DNA of 64,000 bases from Channallabes apus (lineage: Eukaryota; Chordata; Actinopteri; Siluriformes; Clariidae). The stretch's first letter is position 1. The number at the start of each line of letters is the position of its first letter. Shown here one piece after another: positions 22,396 through 31,755 of this stretch. A program made the position numbers and the translations under genes. Where the stretch lies: positions 47,513,807 to 47,577,806 of the forward strand of contig CM060107.1 of NCBI GenBank assembly GCA_030522415.1, read 5' to 3'. The notes beneath the pieces are model-generated. The model was not told the DNA's origin and ran no database searches. It was given only the letters and a program-made list of their open reading frames with translations.

Positions 22396-22881
22396 CCATA
22401 TTCATTAGGTGAATATTACAGTACATATTCACACTGCATGTAATACAAGTATTATTGCACATATTTCAACACTTTTGGATTCATTAAAAATGACAGTTAT
22501 AGCGATTTACTATTTAGTTTGCCATCATTTGTTCAAACAACTACTCTCAGAATGAATTGGTTTCTTGAAGAGCGCAAAGTTGTCTCCGAATTTTAACCAA
22601 CAAAATGGTTCGCTTCATCCACACTCGAGAATTGCCAATCTGCTCATTTCTCCTCCACTGCATCCCATACATGTACATGCTCTATGGGTTTTAGGTCAGA
22701 GCTCTGGGAAATCGTTTTCTTTCAAAATGCAGCTGGTTTGTTTTGGATTATTATTATTATTCAGCTGAAAAATCCACTTCTGTCACTTGAATAATTTCTT
22801 CACTAAGTTCTGCTCAGCAACACCACTGTAGGGCAAACATCTCCGTGCTTAACAGTATCCTGGTTTTCTCCACACGAACAC
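22396..22881. other. Flank of the Gypsy insertion; possible old Tc1 antisense
   Basis: The part 22570-22760 (gccaatctgctcatttctcc, ggtcagagctctggg) loosely resembles an antisense Tc1 transposase. No frame survives. The Gypsy target duplication aacac ends this stretch. Confidence 0.35.
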
Positions 22882-23264
22882 TGTCAAGATGGACTAACCT
22901 GAGGTGACCAGAAGACGTAGCTTTAGCGGTTAGCCCAATGTAGCGTGGAGGATAAACCCAAACGCGGAAAGAAGCGAACAGGCAGGATAACCACGCGATT
23001 TAGTTTAAGGACTCTCACAAAAGCGGAGCAAGGGAAAAACACAAATTTAACCCGCGTCCTAAAAATACACACACAATAGCAAAGACAAACGGAACCAACA
23101 TGTGAGTACTCACGGTTTGCTGAAACGACAGCTGGAGCTGACATGGGCCGAACTCAATGACTGAGCGGTAAGCCATCGTTTGTTTACCTCTTTTATACTT
23201 CCTGGTTTTGCGCCCGTCTTACTTCCGGGTCCTAGTGCCGGGCGCAGATTGAGTGTGTATGACA
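22882..23264 (-). repeat. Gypsy 3' LTR
   Basis: 383 bp, apparently identical to 27656-28038. The last codons of pol extend about 46 bp into it. Confidence 0.97.
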
Positions 23265-26200
23265 GTACCCCCCTGTCCAGGACTGGCTCCTGACGGTCCT
23301 GGGATGGAGGATACCCTGTGACGGTAGTCCCGAATTAGCTGGGAGTCGAGAATGAACCGGGCCGGGATCCAAGACCGCTCCTCGGGGCCATAGCCCTCCC
23401 AGTCCACCAGGTATTGCGTACCTTTGCCCCGAGGGCGCGAGTCAAGGATTCGGCGCACGGTGTAGGCGGGACCGCCGTCGATGATCCGGGGAGGAGGAGC
23501 TGGGGGGGTGGGTGGAATCATGGGTGAGGTGATGAAGGGCTTGAACTGGGACAGGTGGAAGACTGGATGGATCCGGAGCGCCGCAGGCAGCTGGAGCCGG
23601 TAGGTGACAGGGTTAATTCTGTGAGTGATGTGGTATGGTCCGATGAATCTGGGGGAAAGCTTCTTTGACTCGGTGCGGAGGTGGAGGTTTTTTGTGGACA
23701 GCCATACCTTGTCACCTACGTGGTATAGTCGTCCCGGAGGATGTCGGCGGCGATGTTGGTGGATGTAGCGGGCATTGGCACGTTGGATGGCCTGGTTGGT
23801 CGTAGTCCAGAGCCGCCGACATCTGCGGACCAACTGTTGGGCTGACGGTACATCAACCTCCGGCTCTGGGTGGTTGAACACGGTGGGTTGGAAACCGTGG
23901 CATACCTCAAATGGGCTTAGGTTAGTGGCAGAGGAGATGTGGAGGTTGTGTGATAGTTCCGCCCAAATGAGGTAGCGTGCCCAGGAGCGCTGACGGTCCG
24001 CTACGAAACACCTCAGGTAGCGCTCCAGTTGTTGGTTGGTCCGCTCCGTCTGACCGTTAGTCTGTGGGTGGTATCCGGAGGACAGACTGCAGGTGGAATC
24101 GATCAGACGGCAGAAGGCCTTCCAGAACCGGGCTGTGAACTGGGGCCCTCTGTCCGAGACGATATCCTTGGGGAACCCATGCAGACGGACTACGTGCTCT
24201 AAAATCAGCTCTGCTGTTTCCTTTGCTGACGGGAGTCCGGCGAGAGCCACCAGATGCACGGTCTTAGAGAACCGATCCACGATCGTGAGGATGGTGTCCT
24301 TTCCTTCGGAGACCGGCAGGCCCGTGATGAAGTCCACGGCAATGTGCGTCCAGGGCCGTCGAGGGACTGGAAGGGGTTGCAGTTCTCCTGGAGAGGGTCG
24401 GTTGGTGGTCTTTGCCCTGGCACACACTGGGCATGCCTGAACGAACTCTTGGACGTCCCTCATCATGGATGGCCACCAGAAGTCGCGCTGGATAAATTGG
24501 AGGGATCGTCGGGTGCCTGGATGGCCCGAAATTGGGGAGGCGTGTCCCCAGTGGAGAACCTCGGGTCTCATCCCTTCAGGCACGAAGAGTCGTCCAGGTG
24601 GCACACCTGCCGGTTCGGTCTCTGTACCTCGTGCCTGGCGCACTCTCGTTTCCAGGTCCAGTTGCAGGGGTGCGATGATCTTGGAAGAGGGGAGGACAGG
24701 CGCGGGGTCCGCCCGGGGGGGGTCCACCTCTAGTTGTCGGGAGAGGGCGTCAGCTTTGGTGTTCTTGGGCCCCGGGCGGTATGAGAGGTGGAAGTTGTAA
24801 TTCTCAAAGAATAATGCCCACCGCGCCTGTCGTGGATTTAACTGTTTAATGTTTCGGATGGTGATTAGATTTTGATGGTCCGTCCAGACTATGAATGGCT
24901 CACTGACGCCCTGGAGCCAGTGACGCCACTCCTCCAGAGCCCACTTTATGGCCAGCAGTTCGCGGTCCCCCACCCCGTATCGCTGCTGAGTGGAGTCAAA
25001 TTTTCTGGAGAAAAAACCACAAGGGTGTAGTTTTTGGTCTGGACCTTGCTGCGAGAGGATAGCTCCAGCGCCCACATCTGAAGCATCCACCTCCACAACG
25101 AATGATTTATTGACATCTGGGTGGTGGAGAATCGGTGCAGTGGTGAAGCGGTGACACAGTGATCGAAAAGCGGAGACAGCTGCCGGGTTGAGGTGAAAAG
25201 GGAGAGAGGAGGGACGGGTCAGAGCGGTTAGGGGGGCGGCAACTGTACTGTAGTCCCGGATAAAGCGACGATAGAAGTTCGCAAACCCGAGAAACCGTTG
25301 AAGCTGTTTGAGGGTCTTGGGTAGGGGCCAATGACGCACAACCTCTAGCTTCTGCGGGTCCATGGCCACACCCTGGGGCGAGATGACAAAACCCAGGAAC
25401 GTGGTGGAGCGCTCGTGAAAAGCGCACTTTTCCAACTTACAGTACAGTTGGTGGGCGAGTAATCTCTTTAGAACCGCCCTGACGTGCTGGGTGTGTTCTT
25501 CCATGGTGCGTGAATAAATTAAAATATCGTCCAGGTATGCGAATGCCCACCGACCGAGCATGTCCCGAAGGACGTCGTTAATGAAGTGTTGGAATGCGGC
25601 GGGGGCATTGCACAGTCCGAATGGGATGACAAGGGTTTCATAATGTCCGGTGGGGGTGATGAACGCCGTCTTCCACTCATCGCCCTCTCTGATACGCACC
25701 AAGTTGTAGGCGCTCCGGAGGTCCAACTTCGTAAAGATGGTGGCGCCAGAGAGGGCGTCCAGGGCTGAGTTGGTAAGAGGCAGAGGATGTCGGTTTTTGA
25801 TGGTGAGATGGTTGAGCCCCCGATAGTCGACACAAGGGCGAAGTTCACCGCCTCTCTTCTTCACGAAGAAGAACCCCGCGGCGGCAGGTGAGGAGGAGGG
25901 CCTGATGGTGCCTTGGCGCAGGGCGTTGTTTACATATTCCTCCATCACCTGGGTCTCGGTGGGTGTGAGTGAGTAGAGATGGCCGCGGGGGGGGATCGTA
26001 CCGGGTTGGAGGTCTATGGCGAGGTCGTATGGACGATGAGGAGGAAGATGGGTGGCTCGTCGCCTGCAGAAAACCTCCGATAGGTCTCGGTATGGTTCGG
26101 GGATGGAGTTGGTGTCGACGTCGGGGGCCTCGGACTCCCTAGAGCACGTCCCAGCCGCTGCCCGTAGGCATAGTTCGTTGCAGGTCGCGCCCCACTGAAG

Positions 26201-26671
26201 GATCCGATTCTGGGTCCAGGAGATTAGAGGGTCATGTTGGAGCAGCCAGGGATGACCAAGGATGATGGGTGGAGATGAGATGGAGGTGACGAAGAATTTT
26301 AACTGTTCATGGTGTTGGTTGATGGAGACGGTGATGGGTTCGGTTCGGGTGCTGATTGGGCTGGTGGAGAGGGGGCGACCGTCGACAGAGGTGATGCGAA
26401 CGGGCTGGGATAACGCCTCGAGTTTTACCCCCAGGGTTTTGGCATATGCAGAGTCAATGAAGTTACCTGCTGCCCCGGAGTCGATGAACGCAGCACTTCG
26501 GACCCGTTTGTGGCCAACCTGGAGGTGTACCTGAACCGTGAGACGGGAGGAGTGGGTGGTGATGGCGGAGAGACGAAGGTGACCCGGCGAGTATCTCTCT
26601 CCTCTCACCGGGCCTGGGCGTTTCCCGGTCTGAGCGGGCAGGTTGCCCTGTGATGTGTAGCTGACCCGCAA
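23219..26671 (-). CDS. pol: Gypsy pol polyprotein, 1150 codons
   Basis: One uninterrupted frame. The aspartic protease has the DSGA motif in [13 protein letters not shown] (residues about 60-72). RT has [13 protein letters not shown], the [15 protein letters not shown] catalytic Asp, and YLDD in [12 protein letters not shown] (about 380). RNase H begins [13 protein letters not shown]. Integrase has an HHCC finger (SGHPGTRRS ... CPVCARAK) and the DDE triad in [16 protein letters not shown] and QTNGQTER. The C-terminus carries a chromodomain ([13 protein letters not shown] ... [17 protein letters not shown]), thought to guide integration to chromatin marks. It overlaps gag by 67 bp in the -1 frame relative to gag, implying -1 frameshifting; the Met at 26671 need not be a true start. 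It runs into the 3' LTR. Confidence 0.96.
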   Translation of the reverse strand: MRVSYTSQGNLPAQTGKRPGPVRGERYSPGHLRLSAITTHSSRLTVQVHLQVGHKRVRSAAFIDSGAAGNFIDSAYAKTLGVKLEALSQPVRITSVDGRPLSTSPISTRTEPITVSINQHHEQLKFFVTSISSPPIILGHPWLLQHDPLISWTQNRILQWGATCNELCLRAAAGTCSRESEAPDVDTNSIPEPYRDLSEVFCRRRATHLPPHRPYDLAIDLQPGTIPPRGHLYSLTPTETQVMEEYVNNALRQGTIRPSSSPAAAGFFFVKKRGGELRPCVDYRGLNHLTIKNRHPLPLTNSALDALSGATIFTKLDLRSAYNLVRIREGDEWKTAFITPTGHYETLVIPFGLCNAPAAFQHFINDVLRDMLGRWAFAYLDDILIYSRTMEEHTQHVRAVLKRLLAHQLYCKLEKCAFHERSTTFLGFVISPQGVAMDPQKLEVVRHWPLPKTLKQLQRFLGFANFYRRFIRDYSTVAAPLTALTRPSSLPFHLNPAAVSAFRSLCHRFTTAPILHHPDVNKSFVVEVDASDVGAGAILSQQGPDQKLHPCGFFSRKFDSTQQRYGVGDRELLAIKWALEEWRHWLQGVSEPFIVWTDHQNLITIRNIKQLNPRQARWALFFENYNFHLSYRPGPKNTKADALSRQLEVDPPRADPAPVLPSSKIIAPLQLDLETRVRQARGTETEPAGVPPGRLFVPEGMRPEVLHWGHASPISGHPGTRRSLQFIQRDFWWPSMMRDVQEFVQACPVCARAKTTNRPSPGELQPLPVPRRPWTHIAVDFITGLPVSEGKDTILTIVDRFSKTVHLVALAGLPSAKETAELILEHVVRLHGFPKDIVSDRGPQFTARFWKAFCRLIDSTCSLSSGYHPQTNGQTERTNQQLERYLRCFVADRQRSWARYLIWAELSHNLHISSATNLSPFEVCHGFQPTVFNHPEPEVDVPSAQQLVRRCRRLWTTTNQAIQRANARYIHQHRRRHPPGRLYHVGDKVWLSTKNLHLRTESKKLSPRFIGPYHITHRINPVTYRLQLPAALRIHPVFHLSQFKPFITSPMIPPTPPAPPPRIIDGGPAYTVRRILDSRPRGKGTQYLVDWEGYGPEERSWIPARFILDSQLIRDYRHRVSSIPGPSGASPGQGGTVIHTQSAPGTRTRK
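23265..23278 (-). promoter_or_regulatory. Polypurine tract
   Basis: Element sense reads acaggggggtac immediately before the 3' LTR, the position and base bias of the primer for second-strand cDNA synthesis. Confidence 0.75.
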
Positions 26672-27653
26672 TAGGCACAGAGCCCTTCACGAAAGCGTCT
26701 CTCCCGTTCTGCAGCGGTCAAGGAGGCGCGTCCTAGTTGCATGGGTTCCCCGGCTCCGGTGTCAACCACGGCAGGAGGTGGAGAACCGACATGCCCCGGG
26801 GTGGCGTAGGTGGCGGAGTCTGCGGGGCGTGGAGTGGTGACAGTGAAGACGGGTGCTGGTCGTGAAGTGGTGACGGCGAAGGTGGGTGCAGGTGGTAGGG
26901 TGCGAGGGGCTGGCCTCGGACGAGAGAGGAGGCGCTGGTCGATCCGGAGAGCGAGTTGGATCAGGCCCTCCAGGGTCGCAGGAAGCTCTCGCCCGGCTAG
27001 TTCGTCCTTAATTCGAGAAGCCAGTCCCTCGTAGTAGGATGTCCGGAGTGCTGCATCGCCCCACGTTGTTTGGACGGCGAGAGTGCGAAACTCGGCCGTA
27101 TAGCGGCTCACGGGCAATCCTCCCTGCCTCAGGTGATAAAGTCTGGTGTCGGTCTCCACCTCGCCCGCTGGATGTTCGAAAGTGAGTTTGAGTTGGTGGA
27201 TGAACTCATTGTAAGAGTGGGCGGTATCTGTATCTGCCTGTAAAACTGCCGTGGCCCACTCTGCTGCCTGCCCTTTTAGCAACGAGACGAGAAGAGCAAT
27301 GCGAAGGCGATCGGTGGAGTATTTGGTGGCATTAAACTCAAACACCAGATCGAGAGCTGTCAGAAAAACGCTGCACTTCCCGTCCGTGCCGTTCCACTTC
27401 TCTGGTAGAGAAAGAAAAACATCAGAAGGAGGGGGGGGGGGGGATGCGGCGCCGCGGCCCCCGCGGCGTGCGATCGAGCAGTGACGTCATCAATAGCTGC
27501 GCGGAGATCCGTATTCTCCCGCCGGAGCTCAGCGACCTCGCGGCGGAGAGAAGCGAGATCCCCGGTTAGCTGATTGATTAGCGCCGCATGCTGATCTACA
27601 ACGTCGCAGAGACTCGCATAATCCGCTGGGTTTACCGCGGAGGGCTCAGTCAT
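26605..27653 (-). pseudogene. gag: Gypsy gag, one homopolymer frame break
   Basis: The start ATG at 27653 is 2 bp inside the LTR boundary. The N-terminal part (to about 27445) has a predicted coiled coil with heptads (HAALINQLTGDLASLRREV). A run of 13 C on the coding strand (27431-27443) changes the frame. Downstream the conserved gag core follows (FEFNATKYSTDRLRIALLVS, then LPVSRYTAEFRTLA), then a Pro-rich linker and a CX2CX4HX4C zinc knuckle, [14 protein letters not shown], near the C-terminus. It would form the particle and bind RNA. Because the LTRs look identical and pol is intact, the break could be a real slippage mutation or a homopolymer error in the assembly. Confidence 0.88.
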
Positions 27654-27654
27654 T
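27644..27654 (-). promoter_or_regulatory. Self-priming primer-binding site
   Basis: Element-sense aatgactgagc starts one base after the 5' LTR. It is the exact complement of the predicted first 11 nt of the transcript, gctcagtcatt at 27940-27930. No tRNA-type site beginning TGG is present here. The gag ATG lies inside the site. Confidence 0.75.
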
Positions 27655-27655
27655 C

Positions 27656-28038
27656 TGTCAAGATGGACTAACCTGAGGTGACCAGAAGACGTAGCTTTAG
27701 CGGTTAGCCCAATGTAGCGTGGAGGATAAACCCAAACGCGGAAAGAAGCGAACAGGCAGGATAACCACGCGATTTAGTTTAAGGACTCTCACAAAAGCGG
27801 AGCAAGGGAAAAACACAAATTTAACCCGCGTCCTAAAAATACACACACAATAGCAAAGACAAACGGAACCAACATGTGAGTACTCACGGTTTGCTGAAAC
27901 GACAGCTGGAGCTGACATGGGCCGAACTCAATGACTGAGCGGTAAGCCATCGTTTGTTTACCTCTTTTATACTTCCTGGTTTTGCGCCCGTCTTACTTCC
28001 GGGTCCTAGTGCCGGGCGCAGATTGAGTGTGTATGACA
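27656..28038 (-). repeat. Gypsy 5' LTR
   Basis: 383 bp. By the promoter below, U3 spans 28038-27941 and R starts at 27940. Confidence 0.96.
27940..27971 (-). promoter_or_regulatory. LTR promoter: TATA box and predicted start
   Basis: Element-sense TATAAAAG runs from 27971 to 27964. The predicted first transcript base, G at 27940, lies 31 bp downstream of its first T, the usual spacing for RNA polymerase II. The choice of start is supported by the 11-nt complementarity to the primer site. Confidence 0.75.
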
Positions 28039-28043
28039 AACAC

Positions 28044-28407
28044 TTCGATTCGAGACACTTCTCCAGGCGAAACCTTAAAACTCAAACACAGTGATCTTTA
28101 CTCATCTTGTCAAATTGTTTAGCTGGATTTAGCATCATTGTTGTCAGTACTACCAAATAAGCATCTATTTCACTCTCACAATTAAAACAAACTTCGGCTC
28201 ACTTTTGTCTAATCGGAAGATATAGAAACTTTCAGAGAAGCACAATAAAAGATAAAGGATAAATTAAAGATAAAGGTAATTACACGGCATAAAGAAAGGC
28301 CACAATAGATGGAGAAGGAACAATGGATGGTGCTCCACACCCACTACACTTCACATACAGTACCAGAAAGGATCCCTGTAAGATATTCACTTTCGATATG
28401 TCTCTTT
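28044..28407. other. No gene seen
   Basis: AT-rich sequence with a short duplicated gataaagga motif near 28250-28275 and TACAGTA at 28356. Confidence 0.5.
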
Positions 28408-28598
28408 TTACATTTAGGCATTTGGCAGACGCTCTTATCCAGAGCGACTTACATTTATATCTCAGTATACATCTGAGCAGTTGAGGGTTAAGGGCCTTGC
28501 TCAAGGGCCCAACAGTGGCAACTTGGTGGTTGTGGGGTTTGAACCTGGGATCTTCCGAACCGTAGTCCAATGCCTTAACCACTGTGCTACCCCTGGCC
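28408..28598 (-). mobile_element. tRNA-derived SINE, second family
   Basis: Full-length copy related to 20483-20666, with the complete body (gggccttgctcaagggccc). On the minus strand it reads gtagcacagtggttaaggc, then ggttcaaacccc, ending gcgtctgccaaatgcc. Confidence 0.9.
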
Positions 28599-29064
28599 CC
28601 CAGGGCTTTAGTTAAAGCAGAGCAACCGCAGGGCTAGCCTTTGGCATGGAAACTTAAACGCACTTTGGAACAAAAGCTAATAACAGTCATCATTTCTTTG
28701 CTGGCTTTTCAGAAATGTCACAAACACAGGAAAGCATTATGGAAACTAATAAATAAACCTAATAAAAGAGCTATGTGAATTCAGGTGACAGAACAAAGTT
28801 TTGTTTCAGATGTCCCATAAGGTCTCTGTACCAAATCATGCATACTGTATAAAGCAAAAGCAAAAAAAAAAAAAAAAACTTGTTAAGCTAGAAAGAGGAT
28901 CTGCTGCAAAAGCAGTGTCTACTTCCGTTTAAGAAAAAAAAAAAAAAAAAAAGCAAAACGATTCATAGCCCGGAATTCAGTCTTCAGCACAATAAACAGT
29001 TAAAAGGTGTCCCGATGGCCGGAGGGTGTCATCTGATTCAGATGTGAATCCAAAACAGGATTGT
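28599..29064. other. No gene seen
   Basis: Contains two A runs (about 28862-28878 and 28935-28952). No coding signal. Confidence 0.5.
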
Positions 29065-29290
29065 AAAGCTTAATTCAATTCAATTTAATTTTATTTGTAT
29101 AGCGCTTTTTAGCATTTGTCATTGTCGCAAAGCAGCTTTACATAATCAAAAGAATGATGGAAATTTGTATGGAATGTGATTGTGCATGAATCAAAATGAT
29201 AAGACCGTCGCTGATGAGCAAGACAACGGTGATGGTGCCAAGGAAAAACTCCCTGAGATGGCAATAGGAAGAAACCTTGTCAAGTCACAA
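29065..29290. repeat. Dispersed teleost repeat (ttatttgtatagcgc type)
   Basis: aattcaattcaatttaattttatttgtatagcgctttt, then cattgtcgcaaagcagctttaca and aaggaaaaactccctgagatgg, form a repeat common in teleost genomes. A short relic of the same start may lie at 22150-22190. The parental transposon class is not clear to me. Confidence 0.6.
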
Positions 29291-29438
29291 GTCAAGAAAG
29301 AGAATTTTCTTTTACAGAGATTTATTTCGCTTTTGTCTGATTAATGAAATAATGAAATATCCCGGGCAATGGTGAAAACTAAAAGAACATTTAGAAATAG
29401 CATATAACATTTATATGGATTCAGTTACAGTGCATATT

Positions 29439-30115
29439 CACCGGCCACTTCTTTAGGCACACCTTTCTAGTATTCGGAACAGAATACTACAGTAATTCTT
29501 CAGGCCATAGATTCAACAAGGTCCTGAAAACATTGCTTAGAGATTTTGGTCCATATTGACATGCTTACATCACAGTCACAGCAGATTTGTCGGCTGCACA
29601 TCCATGATGTGAATCTCCTGTTCCACCAAGTCCCAGAGGTGCTCTATTGGATTGAAATCTGGTCAGTGTGCAGACCATTTGAGTACGCTGACCTTACTGT
29701 CATGTTCGAGAAACCAGTCTGATATGATTTTAGCTTTGTGACATGTCTCGTTATCCTGTTGTCCTAAATGAATGAACATAAAATTACTGTCGTATTTCTG
29801 TCAGCTCGACCCTTTTTGGCCATTCTCCTCTGACCTCTGGCATTATCTCACTAGATATTTGTATTTTTTCAGACCATTCTCTGTAAACTCTAGAGATGTG
29901 TTTCGTGAAAATCCCAGTAAATCAGCAGCTTCGGAAATATAAAACAGCCTGCCATGTCATGTGCAAATCCACTTAAATAAACTTTCTCACCCATTCTGAT
30001 GCTCTGGTTTGAGCTTCAGCAGATTGTCTTGAAATTGCCTACATGCCTACTGTAAATGCATTGACTTTCTGTCATGTGATTGACTAATTACTGTAGATAT
30101 TTGCGTTACAGAGAG
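29439..30115 (-). pseudogene. Tc1-like element (family B), internally deleted
   Basis: Begins with accggccacttctttaggcacacc, a Tc1 terminal repeat, and follows the family's transposase antisense (ccatattgacatgctt, catccatgatgtgaatctcctgttccacca). A large central deletion follows 29770. It ends near the element's 5' region (acatgcct, gatatttgcgtta). The longer sister copy is 47950-49043. It carries three TACWGTA insertions (29488, 30048, 30089) that the sister lacks. Confidence 0.85.
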
Positions 30116-31517
30116 GTTAAAAGGGTCAATTTCTTGGGCCAATTTGTTGACCTCCATACGGTGCTGAGCAGGCAACATGGCTTGGAGCCTCCTTCTGGAT
30201 ATCTGAGCTCTTAGCTTTCTCCTGGAGCTCTTAGCTGTCAGGCTCTCCTTGGAGTGCAGTTCTAGGCTTCACCCCGTCAGCCCCATTCTGAGATCCTTCA
30301 CACTCTATCGCTCCTGCCCACTCACAGGTTGTTGCTCTGGGTATAGCCTCTTCCCCAAATATTCCTTGGGGAATCTCATACCTTTTTACGACTGCCATAC
30401 TTTTCATCAGTATATTTCCTAGAGTGGACTGCTGCTATGATATGACTGGCAAGCCTGGAGAGCATGAACTCAAGCCAATGCCGCTCCCCTGGCTTAGGAT
30501 CTGCCAAGCTGTCCCTGTAAAACTGGCACTGAAGGAAAAATCCGGCTTGGTCACACTCTATCCCATCATAGGCATGTGTTACGACCATAAGCCCCAGAGT
30601 TCCATCTGCCAGTACGCCCAGCCTGATATCAAGGCCGTCCTTTTAGTCTGCTGCATACTTACAGTATGTAGTCAGTTTGCATTCGGTTTGATTTCTTGTT
30701 TAGGTTATTGTTTACTGGATTGTTCCCCCCACTATGCCCCACCGCCCATTTCTGTCTAATCAAAATATGGATTGTATGGAATCAAAGTTTTTTGGTAAGA
30801 AAAAAAAAATGGTAGAGGTAATAATTATGACAATATTTTTATATTTATGTTTTTTTTATATATATAATGTCTTCCTTAAACTATAGGAATAAAAAAAGTC
30901 AAAGCTCAAGAGAAGATTTAATTTCAGTATTTTCTGATAGTTTCTATATCATTGAAGGAGGTTTAGCTTGTCCACTTTGTTACATTATGGCATTTATTAT
31001 AATGCAGAAAAGCTTTAGTCCTTTTAAGTAAACACCATTGTGATGCAAATGTCAATTTTCTTTATAAACCTTACCAACCAGAGTATACCAGAGTGAAAAC
31101 ATGTGGAATTGCACTGTGTCATTGAAACATTTAAATCTTATAGTATAAAATCATGAAATTTTACATGACTTTACATGAATTTTAAAACTTTATTATGGTG
31201 GAATTGATCAAATTGCTTATGATTTTTTAGAACGGTGTGAAACCTTATTTTGCATTAAAAAAACCTTTTGAACCTTTCAACCAATTCCATCATAAAAATG
31301 ATCTGCATTTAACTGCAAAGATTCATGATTGTATTTATAGTTCCAAAAAATATTCTTTACCTTGTCTTAATTAAAATAAAAAGTCATTCCAGGACTCACT
31401 CACTCATTGTCTACATTGCTTAGTCAAGTGCACATTTAAATTCTTAAATTATTATAATAATTAAGTGATATTAATAATTAATAGAATAAAAAATATAATA
31501 AAAAATATATATTACAG
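30116..31517. other. Unassigned stretch with an open minus-strand segment
   Basis: 30376-30650 is open on the minus strand and reads protein-like (LGVLADGTLGLMVVTHAYDG, then QCQFYRDSLADPKPGERHW), without a family I recognise. It might be a relic of an unlisted transposon or of a host exon. 30200-30250 has a short tandem gagctcttagctk repeat. The rest (30780-31517) is AT-rich and featureless. Confidence 0.4.
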
Positions 31518-31755
31518 GAGGCACGGTGGTGTAGTGGTTAGCACTGTCGCCTTGCACCTCCAGGGTCCGGGTTCGATTCCCGGCCAGGCTCGATTCCCGT
31601 CTCTGTGTGCATGGAGTTTGCATGTTCTCCCCGTGCTTGGTGGGTTTCCTCCGGGTACTCCGGTTTCCTCCCACAGTCCAAAGACATGCAGGTTAGGCTA
31701 ATTGGCGTTCCCAAAATTGACCATAGTGTGTGTGATTGGGTGTGTGAGTGTGTGT
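31518..31755 (+). mobile_element. V-SINE, 3' truncated
   Basis: Plus-strand head and V-domain are intact (gcacggtggtgtagtgg; gttcgattcccggccaggctcg). It stops in the GT-rich segment at about 31755, so the LINE-like tail is missing and no TSD could be found. Confidence 0.88.

Larger units (their letters stand above)
22882..28038 (-). mobile_element. Full-length Ty3/Gypsy chromodomain retrotransposon
   Basis: 5157 bp with two 383-bp LTRs beginning TG and ending CA, flanked by the exact 5-bp duplication aacac (22877-22881 and 28039-28043). Internal order on the minus strand: self-priming site, gag with a CCHC knuckle, then pol with protease, RT, RNase H, integrase and chromodomain, then a G-rich polypurine tract. 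This order marks the chromovirus lineage of Ty3/Gypsy (Metaviridae). The LTRs look identical by eye, so insertion is recent. The only obvious lesion is a frame change at a 13-base homopolymer in gag. Confidence 0.97.

Noticed and set aside
22923..23144. Identical 73-codon frames in both LTRs
   Set aside because: No domain; explained by the LTRs being copies of each other.
24093..24733. Plus-strand open frames of 115-159 codons across the Gypsy pol region
   Set aside because: They are antisense shadows of the intact pol frame, which carries all the enzymatic motifs.
25246..25444. TACTGTA at 25246 and TACAGTA at 25438 as excision scars in pol
   Set aside because: Both lie in the intact pol frame at ordinary Tyr-Ser and Tyr-Cys codons without disturbing it, so chance is the better explanation.
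27431..27443. Programmed frameshift site in gag
   Set aside because: A 13-base C run is a typical mutation or sequencing-slippage site, and gag of this group is normally one frame; no slippery heptamer or downstream structure was evident.
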